From Candidatus Aminicenantota bacterium (GTDB taxonomy: Bacteria; Acidobacteriota; Aminicenantia; Aminicenantales; Saccharicenantaceae), in assembly GCA_014360015.1 (NCBI GenBank), contig JACIYJ010000005.1, forward strand, positions 140,122-204,121: a stretch of DNA of 64,000 nucleotides. The letters are read 5' to 3'. Positions within the stretch are counted from its first letter, which is position 1. Each line of letters begins with the position of its first letter. Below the pieces are notes generated by a model. The model was not told the origin of the DNA. It saw nothing but the letters and a program-made list of their open reading frames with translations, and did no database searches. This document shows, one piece after another, positions 1 through 9,068 of this stretch. A program made the position numbers and the translations under genes.

Positions 1-506
1 TGAAGAGGAGATTTTGGGAAAAACAGGCTGACCAGAAGGTCTTTGGAAAGAATAGCTTCAACCGCAGTGCCTCGTTCTGCGTATGGAGAAAGGTCAATTT
101 CTTTTTCTATGGCGATTAGAGCTCCGATTTTTTTCTGAGACAGATAATCAACCGCCATCAGAATGTCCTCCAGTTTTTCCTTGAGCGAATACATCTTCAA
201 CGGCCGACGAAAAGTACGCGAACCTATGCCGGTAAAAAACCGCCGTAATTCTGACTGAAACAGGACGATAATGGCGATAATTAAATAATTGATGAATGAT
301 TTGATAATCCGGTTGGAGACATAAAGACGCGCCCACTCGGTGAGTAAGAAAAAAAAGATGACCAGGATGATACCGAGAGTGAGTTGATAAGCTTTGGTGT
401 CCTTGATCAGCAGGAAGATAGAATAAAGAATGAAAGCTACCAGGAGAATGTCCAGGACATCGGTAAATTGCATATGTCTCAGGACAATCAGAATGTTTTC
501 AAGCAT
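1..506 (-). CDS. cdaA: Diadenylate cyclase CdaA, N-terminal part (cut by window edge)
   Basis: Membrane-bound enzyme that makes the second messenger c-di-AMP from two ATP. About 168 codons are visible. Three hydrophobic segments (roughly residues 15-37, 43-57 and 69-85) come first, followed by the start of the DAC domain with QSELRRFF and the motif GALIAIEKE. The window ends just before the expected catalytic DGA and RHR motifs, so the active site cannot be checked. ATG at 504-506 lies 4 nt after the folP stop, so the two are probably co-transcribed. The order ftsH-folP-cdaA is known from several phyla and supports the call. Confidence 0.88.
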   Translation of the reverse strand, partial: MLENILIVLRHMQFTDVLDILLVAFILYSIFLLIKDTKAYQLTLGIILVIFFFLLTEWARLYVSNRIIKSFINYLIIAIIVLFQSELRRFFTGIGSRTFRRPLKMYSLKEKLEDILMAVDYLSQKKIGALIAIEKEIDLSPYAERGTAVEAILSKDLLVSLFFPKSPL

Positions 507-510
507 TCTT

Positions 511-1407
511 TCAGACCATCCTTTTTTCGTTGGCTATAGATTCGGCTATTAGTAAAGCTCTTTTTATGGCCAGAACATCGTGGACCCTGACGATGCTGGC
601 TCCCCTGATGATGCTTATCAGAACAGCGGCAATGGTTCCCTCCAGCCTCTGGTTGGCCGGGGTTCCCAGAATTCCACCGATGAATGATTTGCGGGAAGGA
701 CCAATTAGAATGGGCTTTTTCAAATCAGCAAAATAATCCAGGTTGTTGATGAGACAGAGATTATGTTCAAGGGTTTTTCCAAAGCCGATTCCGGGGTCGA
801 TGATAATTCTATCTTCAGGTATACCGGCTTCCCGGGCTTTTTTGATACGGAGCCAGAAGAAATATTTAATGTCGAAAAGCAGGTCGTTGTATTTCGGGTC
901 GAGCTGCATGGTTTCAGGAGTGCCGAGCATGTGCATCAAAATCACAGGAACCTGATACCGGGCCACCACGGCAGCCATCTCCGGGTCATGGCCAAGAGCG
1001 CTGATATCATTAACGATATCGGCGCCTTCTTCCAGAGCTGCCTTAGCCACCTGACTTTTTCTGGTATCGATGGAAATCAGAGCTCTGGTCCTCGGCCTTA
1101 TTTTTTTGATGACTGGAATGACTCTTTTGAGTTCTTCTTCGACCGGGACTTCCTTTGCTCCTGGCCTGGCGCTTTCGCCACCAATATCTACGATGTGGGC
1201 ACCCTCGGCGATCATGTCCAGGCCGCGGTCAGCCGCTTTTTCCGCATCGTAAAATTGGCCGCCGTCGGAGAAAGAATCGGGGGTGACATTGAGAATGCCC
1301 ATTATCCAGGGCCGGGGGCCGATGACGATTTTTTCCCCCCGAATGTCTATTCTGTATTCTGGAACCTGAAATAGATTTCTGTCTTTACTGTTCTTTTTCC
1401 AGGTCAT
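511..1407 (-). CDS. folP: Dihydropteroate synthase
   Basis: Cytosolic folate-pathway enzyme that condenses 6-hydroxymethyl-dihydropterin diphosphate with p-aminobenzoate. The 298-residue TIM barrel shows the family signatures: GILNVTPDSFSDGG near residue 38, VNDISAL near 132, DPGIGFGKT near 204 and GPSRKSFIG near 236. Length is slightly above the usual 270-290 because of a short N-terminal extension. It lies 22 nt downstream of ftsH and 4 nt upstream of cdaA, so it is probably part of one minus-strand operon. No other folate gene is visible here. Confidence 0.95.
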   Translation of the reverse strand: MTWKKNSKDRNLFQVPEYRIDIRGEKIVIGPRPWIMGILNVTPDSFSDGGQFYDAEKAADRGLDMIAEGAHIVDIGGESARPGAKEVPVEEELKRVIPVIKKIRPRTRALISIDTRKSQVAKAALEEGADIVNDISALGHDPEMAAVVARYQVPVILMHMLGTPETMQLDPKYNDLLFDIKYFFWLRIKKAREAGIPEDRIIIDPGIGFGKTLEHNLCLINNLDYFADLKKPILIGPSRKSFIGGILGTPANQRLEGTIAAVLISIIRGASIVRVHDVLAIKRALLIAESIANEKRMV

Positions 1408-1429
1408 TTCTCCTGCTCTTAATCCAGGC

Positions 1430-3289
1430 TTATGAGTCCGTTGATTTATTCAGAGCCAGCTCGTCTGGAGTTAACTCTGTCCCCCCTTCTTTGGGCTTCG
1501 ATGGCCCTTTTATCAACTCGTTAATTTCGTCCGAGGACAGGATTTCTTTTTCCAGCAGAGCTTCGGCAATTTTAATCAGTTTATCGCGATTGTTTTCAAT
1601 CAGACTCTTGGCTTGATCATAGCAGCGATTGATTATTTTTTTGACTTCAGCATCGATCAATTCTGCGGTATGTTCGCTGAAATTCTTGTGAGTGGTCAGT
1701 TCCCGCCCCAGAAAGATTAAATCATCACGTTCACCAAAAGACAGTGGTCCGAGGTCTGACATTCCCCACTGACAGACCATTTTTCGGGCGATTTCAGTGG
1801 CCTTTTCCAGGTCGTTGGCTGCGCCGGTTGTGATCTTCCCCAGAATCATCTCTTCTGTGACTCTTCCAGCTAAAAGCACTGCCAGTTGGGCCTCCAGATA
1901 ATCTTTGGTGTAAGTGTAGCGATCAGATAGTGGAAGCTGCTGGGTGAGACCGAGAGCTAACCCCCGGGGGATGATGGTGACTTTATGAATGGGGTCAGCT
2001 TCAGGAATCAGGGCGGCCACCAGGGCATGACCGGCTTCATGGAAAGCGGTATTTCGCTTATCTTCATCGCTGATAATCATGCTCCGCCGCTCAACCCCCA
2101 TTAACACCTTGTCCTTGGCTTCTTCCAGATCTTTCATGGTTACATTGTTCTGGCCTTTTCTGGCAGCTAACAGAGCAGCTTCGTTAATTAGATTGGCCAG
2201 GTCAGCACCTGAAAAGCCTGGAGTAGAGCGGGCAATGATTTTGAGGTCAACATCTTCAGATAGAGGGACTTTCCGGGTATGGACCCTGAGGATTTCTTCC
2301 CGGCCTTTAACATCAGGCATGGACACTACAATCCGCCGGTCAAATCGACCAGGTCTGAGCAGAGCGGTATCTAAGATGTCAGGTCTGTTGGTGGCAGCGA
2401 TGACAATTATCCCTTCGTTGGAATCAAATCCATCCATCTCAACCAGGAGCTGGTTCAGGGTCTGCTCGCGTTCATCGTGACCACCGCCAAGGCCGGCTCC
2501 TCGCTGACGACCGACGGCATCGATTTCATCAATGAAAATAAGGCAGGGAGCATGTTTTTTGGCCTGGTCAAACAGGTCTCTGACTCTGGAGGCACCAACG
2601 CCGACAAACATCTCGACAAAGTCTGACCCACTGATAGAAAAGAAAGGTACGTTGGCTTCGCCAGCCACTGCCCGGGCCAGTAAAGTTTTTCCTGTTCCCG
2701 GTGCTCCAACCAGAAGAACGCCTTTTGGGATGCGACCGCCGAGCCTCTGGAATTTGCGCGGGTCTCTTAGGAATTCAATGATTTCTTGAAGCTCGACCTT
2801 GGCCTCATCCACACCGGCCACATCCTTGAAAGTAACCTTTTTTTGCATCGGGGAGAAGAGCTTGGCCCGGCTTTTACCGAAGGAAAGGGCTTTGTTGCCC
2901 CCGGATTGCATCTGGCGCATGAACATAAACCAGAAGAAAATCAGCAGCAGAATGGGGAACCAGTTCAACAGAATGGCCAGCCAATTGCTCCGGGAAGTAT
3001 CTTTGACCACAATGTTGACCTGGTTTTCCCGAAGGACTTTAATCAGGTCGGCATACTGAGTAGGAAGTGTCGTTTTAAAGGCTGTGCCATCCTTGAGCTT
3101 CCCATGGGCCTGGTTTTCCTGAAGAGTTACTTCCCGGACGTTCTTTTGCTCAACCTGGTCGATAAACTCAGAGAAGGTGAATTCTTTGGTTTTCGGACCG
3201 GTAGGAAATAAACTCCAGAGAACAACCAGGATAACCAGAGAAGCGATCCAGAAGATTAAATTTTTAGCTGATCTATTCTTTTTAACCAT
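1430..3289 (-). CDS. ftsH: ATP-dependent zinc metalloprotease FtsH
   Basis: Inner-membrane AAA+ protease that degrades misfolded membrane proteins and short-lived regulators. The 619-residue protein has a transmembrane segment at about 11-28, a periplasmic FtsH-ext region, and a second transmembrane segment at about 104-122. The AAA domain follows with Walker A GAPGTGKT, Walker B LIFIDEID and the second region of homology ending in [10 protein letters not shown]. The peptidase domain carries the zinc motif HEAGH near 418. Full-length and intact. First gene of the ftsH-folP-cdaA run; about 200 nt without a gene separates it from the upstream DUF3943 gene. Confidence 0.97.
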   Translation of the reverse strand: MVKKNRSAKNLIFWIASLVILVVLWSLFPTGPKTKEFTFSEFIDQVEQKNVREVTLQENQAHGKLKDGTAFKTTLPTQYADLIKVLRENQVNIVVKDTSRSNWLAILLNWFPILLLIFFWFMFMRQMQSGGNKALSFGKSRAKLFSPMQKKVTFKDVAGVDEAKVELQEIIEFLRDPRKFQRLGGRIPKGVLLVGAPGTGKTLLARAVAGEANVPFFSISGSDFVEMFVGVGASRVRDLFDQAKKHAPCLIFIDEIDAVGRQRGAGLGGGHDEREQTLNQLLVEMDGFDSNEGIIVIAATNRPDILDTALLRPGRFDRRIVVSMPDVKGREEILRVHTRKVPLSEDVDLKIIARSTPGFSGADLANLINEAALLAARKGQNNVTMKDLEEAKDKVLMGVERRSMIISDEDKRNTAFHEAGHALVAALIPEADPIHKVTIIPRGLALGLTQQLPLSDRYTYTKDYLEAQLAVLLAGRVTEEMILGKITTGAANDLEKATEIARKMVCQWGMSDLGPLSFGERDDLIFLGRELTTHKNFSEHTAELIDAEVKKIINRCYDQAKSLIENNRDKLIKIAEALLEKEILSSDEINELIKGPSKPKEGGTELTPDELALNKSTDS

Positions 3290-3490
3290 TGTTTTTTCCC
3301 TTGATGATACGCCTCATTTTAACATTTTTCGCCAATGATGTTAATAAGAAAGTTCACTTTAAAGTTCAATTTGATAAGGAAAAAACCAATGCCAGGTTTG
3401 ATTTGTGACTGAGGGAAAGTGTTCTTGAGCAAAGAAGTCCACTTAGCAACAGGAATTAACCCGGTTCAGAAACGGGAGAGTCAGAAGGAA

Positions 3491-5176
3491 TCACAGATTG
3501 AATTTTAGCCCGAGGTAATAGCGTTTTTCTAAATTGCTGTCCTCAACTTCGTGAATCTTACCCCATCTTCTGACCCACTCTGCAGCCGCGACAATAGAAA
3601 AATCTGTGCGCGGAATATGATACTGGAGTTTCAATCCGTAATCCCATCGGGAATCTTTTATGACTGAATCGTCAAGCAGTTCATCCTGGAAACGGTCCCT
3701 GCCCTGCAGGGAGCTATAATAGACGTAATTGAAAGAGCCTTCAAATTTAAGATGTTTATAGCCCAGCTGAACAGAAGATTCCAGATAAGGTCCCAGTGCA
3801 TAATAATACCCATAATAGGTGAGTGTGGTTTTCATCCCCTGGACCGAATTATCCACTGAATATTTATTCAGAGCTAAGGCATTGATCATTCCGAAGCTGA
3901 GATAAACTTCGCTTCTGAGCCTTAGAAACCATGGTCTGGAAAAATAAGTTCCGTCAAAAACCGGACCAACAATATGGACAGCTGACAGTTTGTCACGGAA
4001 TTCTCTGGGGTTTTCGAAATGGAAATCTTCGGGTCGATTTATAGGAATTTTGCCACCGTCATAATCAGTTACCGGCCTTTTTATATAAACCTGAAAGGCT
4101 GAGCCCAGGCCATAATATAAGCTGTAGCCTTTTCTGTCATCTGAAATGCTTTGAATGAACCGGCCAACAGGAACAACCTTAGCCATTACCTCCAGCTCTT
4201 CTCTGGACTGTCCATGATACATCAGTTCGACATCGAGCTGGCTGTAAATCGGACTGGTGAATTTTTCGTTGATTTTTCCCGGGAGACCATATTCCTGAGC
4301 CGTAATTATTCTTGAATTCAGGCTGACATCCAGATTGCCAACATTTCGGCCGCTGGTTGAAGTCGGCGAGTGACGATAGCCAATAAAAAGATAAACATCC
4401 TGGCCCTGCCGATTATAGCAGTGAAAATACGGTGGTAAAAGCTGCTTTCGGTCAAACCAGCCGTTAATCTTCATAAAAGGATTAAGCCAGGAGAAAAGGC
4501 GCGAGAACCTGCTGGGGGAATTGAAAAAATATCTTCCCAGCTGAAACCAGGATTCGCCTAAGACATAACCTCCCAGCCCGGTCATAATATTATCGTTAAT
4601 GGAAATAACTTCCCGCCACTCGACCATATATTCCCAGGCCAGGGAACCACCTATGGAATATAATGATGCCTGCAACCAGGACAGGTTATTACTTCTGGCA
4701 AATTCGTAATAAATCATTCCGGCCAGCGCATGTCGCCAGTTAAGGCCGAAATCATTAGAGTCGAAGCGATGGGCCTTGAAAGTGAAGAATCTTTCCTTCT
4801 GATCATCCCAGGTGAAATTCCACTGCCAGTCTTCAATGAATTTACTGTATTTAATGTTGTAATTGATCCCCGAATAGCTGAAAAGGCTGAAAAACTCAAG
4901 AAAGGCACGGCGCTTGTGTCTGATCGGTTTGGAGAGCTGCTGGAGGCGAAGAGGATCGGTAATGAAAGAGCTGGTTGATTGATTGTCGTTGAGCTTGAAA
5001 ATTAAGAAATTATTGTTCAAAGATGATGAAAAAGCAGTTTGCACTGCTTTCCAGGATAGAGAAAAATTCTCTACGAAGCTGCTGATAAAGTTGTCCTGGT
5101 GATTTTTTTGTTCAGCGAATAAAGCAGCCCTCGGGAACAGAACAACAAACAACCAAATAAAAACTTTCTTTTTCAT
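3491..5176 (-). CDS. DUF3943-type outer-membrane protein
   Basis: Predicted exported protein of 561 residues. A hydrophobic signal-like N-terminus ends at about residue 21 (ALFAEQ). The central part carries the DUF3943-like stretch around residues 145-215: HALAGMIYYEFARSN, then GSLAWEYMVEWREV and GGYVLGES. The rest is rich in alternating aromatic and polar residues, as in outer-membrane beta-strands, and ends in LGLKFNL, an aromatic/hydrophobic C-terminus typical of barrels. The function of the family is unknown. It stands alone between an AT-rich 190-bp gap upstream and ftsH downstream. Family assignment is from recognised motifs, not a search. Confidence 0.7.
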   Translation of the reverse strand: MKKKVFIWLFVVLFPRAALFAEQKNHQDNFISSFVENFSLSWKAVQTAFSSSLNNNFLIFKLNDNQSTSSFITDPLRLQQLSKPIRHKRRAFLEFFSLFSYSGINYNIKYSKFIEDWQWNFTWDDQKERFFTFKAHRFDSNDFGLNWRHALAGMIYYEFARSNNLSWLQASLYSIGGSLAWEYMVEWREVISINDNIMTGLGGYVLGESWFQLGRYFFNSPSRFSRLFSWLNPFMKINGWFDRKQLLPPYFHCYNRQGQDVYLFIGYRHSPTSTSGRNVGNLDVSLNSRIITAQEYGLPGKINEKFTSPIYSQLDVELMYHGQSREELEVMAKVVPVGRFIQSISDDRKGYSLYYGLGSAFQVYIKRPVTDYDGGKIPINRPEDFHFENPREFRDKLSAVHIVGPVFDGTYFSRPWFLRLRSEVYLSFGMINALALNKYSVDNSVQGMKTTLTYYGYYYALGPYLESSVQLGYKHLKFEGSFNYVYYSSLQGRDRFQDELLDDSVIKDSRWDYGLKLQYHIPRTDFSIVAAAEWVRRWGKIHEVEDSNLEKRYYLGLKFNL

Positions 5177-5363
5177 GTGGCCTGATTTATTATTAATTAG
5201 ATTAGATGAAAAATCGTTCCTCTAAATTTTTATTTTTTTATAATTCTACTCTTTATAAATAATTGTGTCAATTTAACAGGAAAACCTTAATAATTGCTGC
5301 TGGCTATTTTTTTCGATTTTTTTTGGTCAATTAATTTAATTAAGTGCCAAAGCGGTTTTTTAT

Positions 5364-5717
5364 TCAACTACTTCTTTTTTTCTTCGCCAGTTCTTCTAAG
5401 AAAGCTACCGCCCTTCGCAGATGGGGGATAACAATTGAACCACCGACAATAAGAGCAATGGAGAAAGTTTCAAAAATTTCTTCCCTGGTGGCTCCCTTCT
5501 CCAGGGCCTGGATCAGATGATAACTGATGCAATCATCGCAGCGCAAAACCATGGAGGCTACCAGCCCCATCAGCTCTTTGGTTTTAGCATCCAGGGCCCC
5601 AGGTCTGTATGTTTGTTCATCGAGTCCAAAAAATCTCTTTATCTCCAGAGTTCCTTGTTCCAGGATTTTCTTGTTCATTTCCTGGCGGAAGCGGACAAAT
5701 TCTTCGTATTTACCCAA
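5364..5717 (-). CDS. Carboxymuconolactone decarboxylase / AhpD-like protein (TTG start)
   Basis: Small all-helical AhpD-fold protein of 117 residues. The redox motif CDDC (within VLRCDDCISYH) matches the CxxC-xxx-H signature of AhpD-like alkylhydroperoxidase partners, so a thiol-peroxide role is likely. I start it at TTG 5715-5717 because AAGGAGG lies 6 nt upstream. The longer reading from ATG 5759 would place that Shine-Dalgarno site and a hairpin inside the coding region and adds a low-complexity start (MPARSSISGRRRNN). A perfect 9-bp stem abuts the ribosome site and may affect translation. The gene stands alone, 144 nt after the aminotransferase gene. Confidence 0.85.
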   Translation of the reverse strand: MGKYEEFVRFRQEMNKKILEQGTLEIKRFFGLDEQTYRPGALDAKTKELMGLVASMVLRCDDCISYHLIQALEKGATREEIFETFSIALIVGGSIVIPHLRRAVAFLEELAKKKRSS

Positions 5718-5730
5718 GTTATTCCTCCTT

Positions 5731-5755
5731 CTGCCCGAAATTGAGCTTCGGGCAG
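5731..5755 (-). promoter_or_regulatory. 9-bp hairpin abutting the Shine-Dalgarno site of the AhpD-like gene
   Basis: CTGCCCGAA at 5731-5739 and TTCGGGCAG at 5747-5755 form a perfect 9-bp stem with a 7-nt loop. In the mRNA it ends directly before AAGGAGG (5724-5730) and the TTG start. No T-tract follows, so it is not a terminator. Its position suggests an effect on ribosome access or mRNA stability, which is inference. Confidence 0.5.
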
Positions 5756-5861
5756 GCATTATTCTAATAAATTATAGATTAGATGGGCAGAAGAAAATAG
5801 ACTCCCAGGCCATAAACACTTTAAGTCATTAAATTTTTAATTCTTGATGAACTAACTTCTT

Positions 5862-7184
5862 TTACAGACTGGCCGCTTCTTTGACTGCCTTGAGCAGTAA
5901 ATCGACTTCTTCAAATGTGTTGTAGATATGGGTGGTAATGCGCAAAGAGTTCAGTCCGCCTTCTCCCACGCCTCTTATTCTTATTCTGTATTTTTCCATC
6001 AGCCAATTCTGAAATTTATCGTAGGGCATATTCTTCAGCCTGAAACCAACCAGGGCGCAGCGTGATTTTTCTTCCCACGGTGTTAGGATTTCAACCTGCG
6101 AAATCTGGCTTAGACCTTCCATCAGTTTAGTGGCCAAAGCTTTATCCCTTCTGGTGATGTTGTCGATGCCTATTCCGTCGACGAAATCAATGGAGGCCAT
6201 TAGACCATAGAACAGAGCCGCACTCTGAGTTCCGTAATCGTAGCGATGAGCCGTTGGATTCCAGCCTTTGAGCCCTGTTTTATAATCCCAGCCAGAATCA
6301 GAACCACCGCCAGTCATAATAGGTTCAACCCGGTCAAAGTGCTCTTCTTTGATATAAAGAAACCCTGTTCCTTTTGGCCCCATCAAAAACTTATGACCAC
6401 AGGAAGCATAAAAGTCGCATCCTATGTCTTTGACATCAACTTTGAACATTCCTGGTGGATGAGCCCCATCCAGCAGCACCAGAATTCCTTTGCTGTGGGC
6501 CAAGCGAACAATTTCCTTAGCCGGCAAAATCTGACCATTGGTGCAGGTCATATGGGGCACAGAGATAATTTTGGTTTTTTTGGTTATGGTTCGCTCGATA
6601 TTATTGAGTGTTTCAGCCGCATCTTTTCCCAGCGGGGCCACTTTGACCACAATCCGGTCTCTCTTTGCCCTGGTGTACCAGGGAATGGCGTTTCCGGCAT
6701 GTTCATGGTTGGTGATGATAACTTCATCACCACGTTTGAGTTTCAGCCCTTGGGCGATGATGTTGATACCCTCGGTGACGTTGTGGGTCAGAGAAATTTC
6801 TTTTTCGCTGCAGTTTATAAATTGAGCCACCTTGGCTCTGGCTATATCGTGCCCGCCATAAGTCCCGGTAAAATTGACTTCTTCTTCTTTGCGGAAGAAC
6901 ACCCACTGGACATAATAAGGCGAGGGTCCCATGGTGCCGTTGTTCATGTAGATTATTTTGTTATTTCTGGTGATGGGGAACTGCTCCCGGACAAACGACC
7001 AGAACTTCATATCATCAGGGGCAACCAGGTCTGGAGCCTTAGGAATCGGTGGAACCTGGTCTTTTTCTGGTAAATTCTGCTCATAAGCCAGACCGGCCAG
7101 GGGCAGGCTGGAAGCGGCCAGAAAGCCGCCACTGAGTAATTTAAAAAATTGCCGTCTGGAACTTGCCTTATTTGGGTTGGCCAT
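5862..7184 (-). CDS. Tat-exported class V aminotransferase (isopenicillin-N epimerase-like)
   Basis: PLP enzyme of 440 residues. The N-terminus SSRRQFFKLLSGG plus a hydrophobic stretch and LAGLA is a twin-arginine signal, so the folded, cofactor-loaded enzyme is probably exported. The class V core is clear: MNNGTMGPSP near 80, THNVTEGINI near 135, LLDGAHPPG near 238 and the PLP-lysine context SCGHKFLMGPKG near 262. Substrate unknown; relatives include cysteine desulfurases and isopenicillin-N epimerase-like enzymes. The gene diverges from the permease gene at 7429 across about 245 nt of AT-rich sequence. The start at 7184 has GGAGA upstream. Confidence 0.88.
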   Translation of the reverse strand: MANPNKASSRRQFFKLLSGGFLAASSLPLAGLAYEQNLPEKDQVPPIPKAPDLVAPDDMKFWSFVREQFPITRNNKIIYMNNGTMGPSPYYVQWVFFRKEEEVNFTGTYGGHDIARAKVAQFINCSEKEISLTHNVTEGINIIAQGLKLKRGDEVIITNHEHAGNAIPWYTRAKRDRIVVKVAPLGKDAAETLNNIERTITKKTKIISVPHMTCTNGQILPAKEIVRLAHSKGILVLLDGAHPPGMFKVDVKDIGCDFYASCGHKFLMGPKGTGFLYIKEEHFDRVEPIMTGGGSDSGWDYKTGLKGWNPTAHRYDYGTQSAALFYGLMASIDFVDGIGIDNITRRDKALATKLMEGLSQISQVEILTPWEEKSRCALVGFRLKNMPYDKFQNWLMEKYRIRIRGVGEGGLNSLRITTHIYNTFEEVDLLLKAVKEAASL

Positions 7185-7428
7185 ATGTTTCTCCTTAAAT
7201 TTTAATAAGGCATTATTGTATAACCTTTTAGCTGAGAATAAAAAATTTTTTCACCTTTTTTAAATTTTTGGTTTGTGCGGCTTTATTGGGGGTGAAAATT
7301 TATAAACAGCCTGTCCAGCTATTTATAAAGAGGAGGAAAAAAATTGAAAGAGCGAAAAAATTTATTTTATTTTGCCGCGGATTATTTATAATTGTCTCTA
7401 CACATTGAGAATAAAGGAGTGCTGAGAA

Positions 7429-8793
7429 ATGGCTCTTAACCTTTCAGCGGTAGCTTCCCGGATGGATAAACTTTACGAATTTGACCGCGAACCGGTTTCT
7501 ACTGACAAGCTCAAACCAGGAATTCTGTTTGCCAGTGTCTTTGCTGGGGAACATGTGGCGGCCACAGAATTTGTCATCGGGGCCTTTTTTGTTTTGCACG
7601 GCATAAAAGCTACAGACCTGATTTTCGGCCTTCTTCTGGGAAATCTACTGGCGGTGCTTAGTTGGACTTTTATCTGCGCTCCGATTGCCGTCAGTACTCG
7701 CCTTACGCTTTACTGGTATCTGAGAAAAATTGCCGGACCAGGAGTGACTCTGGTTTATAACTTAGCCAACGCTTTCCTTTACTGCATCTTAGCCGGGGCT
7801 ATGATTTCAGTTTCGGCGACCGCGGTAGGTCTGGCTTTCGGAATGAAAGTTCCGGGGTTGAATGATATTTTACCCAACAACGCCCTCTGGGTTTTAATCT
7901 GTTTAACTCTTGGGCTGCTTTTCACCCTGCTGGCTATCCTTGGCTTTGAAAAGCTGAGCCGGTTTGCTGAGGTGGCTTCACCCTGGATATTTCTGGTGTT
8001 TGTGGCTGGTGCTCTGGTTACGCTGCCCAAACTCGGGGTTAAAGCTGATTTCAGTAACTTATGGGAAGTAGCCACCACTAAAATCTGGAATGGAGTGGCT
8101 GCAGCCGGTCAGGAAAAATTTGGTTTCTGGCATGTGCTGTTCTTCGCCTGGTTCTGTAACTTGGCCATGCATGTGGGCTTATCAGATATGGCCATTTTCC
8201 GCTATGCCAGAAAATGGACCTACGGGCTATATTCGGCTTTCGGGATGTATTCAGGCCACTTTTTGGCCTGGATTTGCTCCGGGGTGATGGTGGCGGCCAT
8301 CAGTCGGGAAATGCATCCGGGCAAAATGGCTTTTGAAGCCTTGGGGCTGGCCGGTGCTTTGGCTGTTATGCTGGCTGGCTGGACTACAGCCAACCCGACC
8401 TTATACCGGGCTGGACTGGCTCTTCAGACCATAACCGGCTGGCCGCGCTGGAAGATTACTTTGATAGCCGGCGTAGTTACCTCCATTCTCTCCTGCTTCC
8501 CACTGTTTTTTATGAAGCTTCTGGATTATGTAGCCATTTACGGATTGGTGCTGATGCCCATTGGAGCGGTGGTTTTTACCGAACACTGGATTTTCCCGAA
8601 GCTCAGAATTCCGCGCTATCAGGCTGAAGAGAAGAAAAAGATTTTTAACTGGAAGGTCCTGGTAGTCTGGGTGGCCAGCTTAGCCTTTGCTTTTGCTCTG
8701 CCGATTCATCTTTACTTCCGCTGGCTGCCGGGTTACCTTTTTGCCCTCGGCCTTTATATCCTGCTGAATCTCAAGCTGAGAAACAAAGAATGA
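7429..8793 (+). CDS. NCS1-type cytosine/purine permease family transporter
   Basis: Integral membrane protein of 454 residues with about 12 hydrophobic segments. The N-terminal part (ASVFAGEHVAATEFVIGAFF, then GLLLGNLLAVLSWTF) and the later motif AGWTTANPTLYRAGLALQ resemble the nucleobase:cation symporter-1 family, which takes up cytosine, purines, hydantoins or similar compounds. Substrate cannot be assigned. AAGGAG precedes the ATG. A 59-residue two-helix membrane protein starts 14 nt downstream and is probably co-expressed. Confidence 0.82.
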   Translation: MALNLSAVASRMDKLYEFDREPVSTDKLKPGILFASVFAGEHVAATEFVIGAFFVLHGIKATDLIFGLLLGNLLAVLSWTFICAPIAVSTRLTLYWYLRKIAGPGVTLVYNLANAFLYCILAGAMISVSATAVGLAFGMKVPGLNDILPNNALWVLICLTLGLLFTLLAILGFEKLSRFAEVASPWIFLVFVAGALVTLPKLGVKADFSNLWEVATTKIWNGVAAAGQEKFGFWHVLFFAWFCNLAMHVGLSDMAIFRYARKWTYGLYSAFGMYSGHFLAWICSGVMVAAISREMHPGKMAFEALGLAGALAVMLAGWTTANPTLYRAGLALQTITGWPRWKITLIAGVVTSILSCFPLFFMKLLDYVAIYGLVLMPIGAVVFTEHWIFPKLRIPRYQAEEKKKIFNWKVLVVWVASLAFAFALPIHLYFRWLPGYLFALGLYILLNLKLRNKE

Positions 8794-8806
8794 AAGGGGA
8801 CAGAAA

Positions 8807-8986
8807 ATGAAGAAAACCTTTTTTAAGATACTTTCCGTTCTGACGTTGATAATCTCTCTCGTTCTGGCCTGGCTGAATTTCAGGGGAAAAATATCCACGC
8901 CATCTTTCAAGCTGTGGTTCCTTCTGGTTTCTGTAGCCTACTTTGTTTTGGCCACTCTTGCAGTTTCAAAAAAAACATCAACCTGA
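8807..8986 (+). CDS. Small two-helix membrane protein downstream of the permease
   Basis: A 59-residue ORF starting at ATG 8807 with AGGGGA upstream, 14 nt after the permease stop. It has two hydrophobic stretches (about residues 5-22 and 35-53) separated by a short polar loop, and a basic C-terminus SKKTST. Tight spacing and a good ribosome site argue that it is real and translated with the transporter. I do not recognise the family; a small accessory subunit of the permease is possible but unproven. Confidence 0.6.
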   Translation: MKKTFFKILSVLTLIISLVLAWLNFRGKISTPSFKLWFLLVSVAYFVLATLAVSKKTST

Positions 8987-9068
8987 GAGGTGCCAACCTT
9001 TCCAGCATGAAAAATGGGGAAACATCCTGAATTGCCGAGCATAAGGATATAAAATACCCGCTCTGTTT

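Noticed and set aside
763..1374. 203-codon open frame on the plus strand inside folP
   Set aside because: Lies fully opposite an intact folP with all motifs; no ribosome site; antisense shadow.
3437..3480. Weak inverted repeat CCCG...CGGG between ftsH and the DUF3943 gene
   Set aside because: Stem is too short and no T-run follows, so I do not call it a terminator.
6246..7073. 275-codon plus-strand frame opposite the aminotransferase gene
   Set aside because: Mirror of a well-supported PLP enzyme; protein composition is not gene-like.
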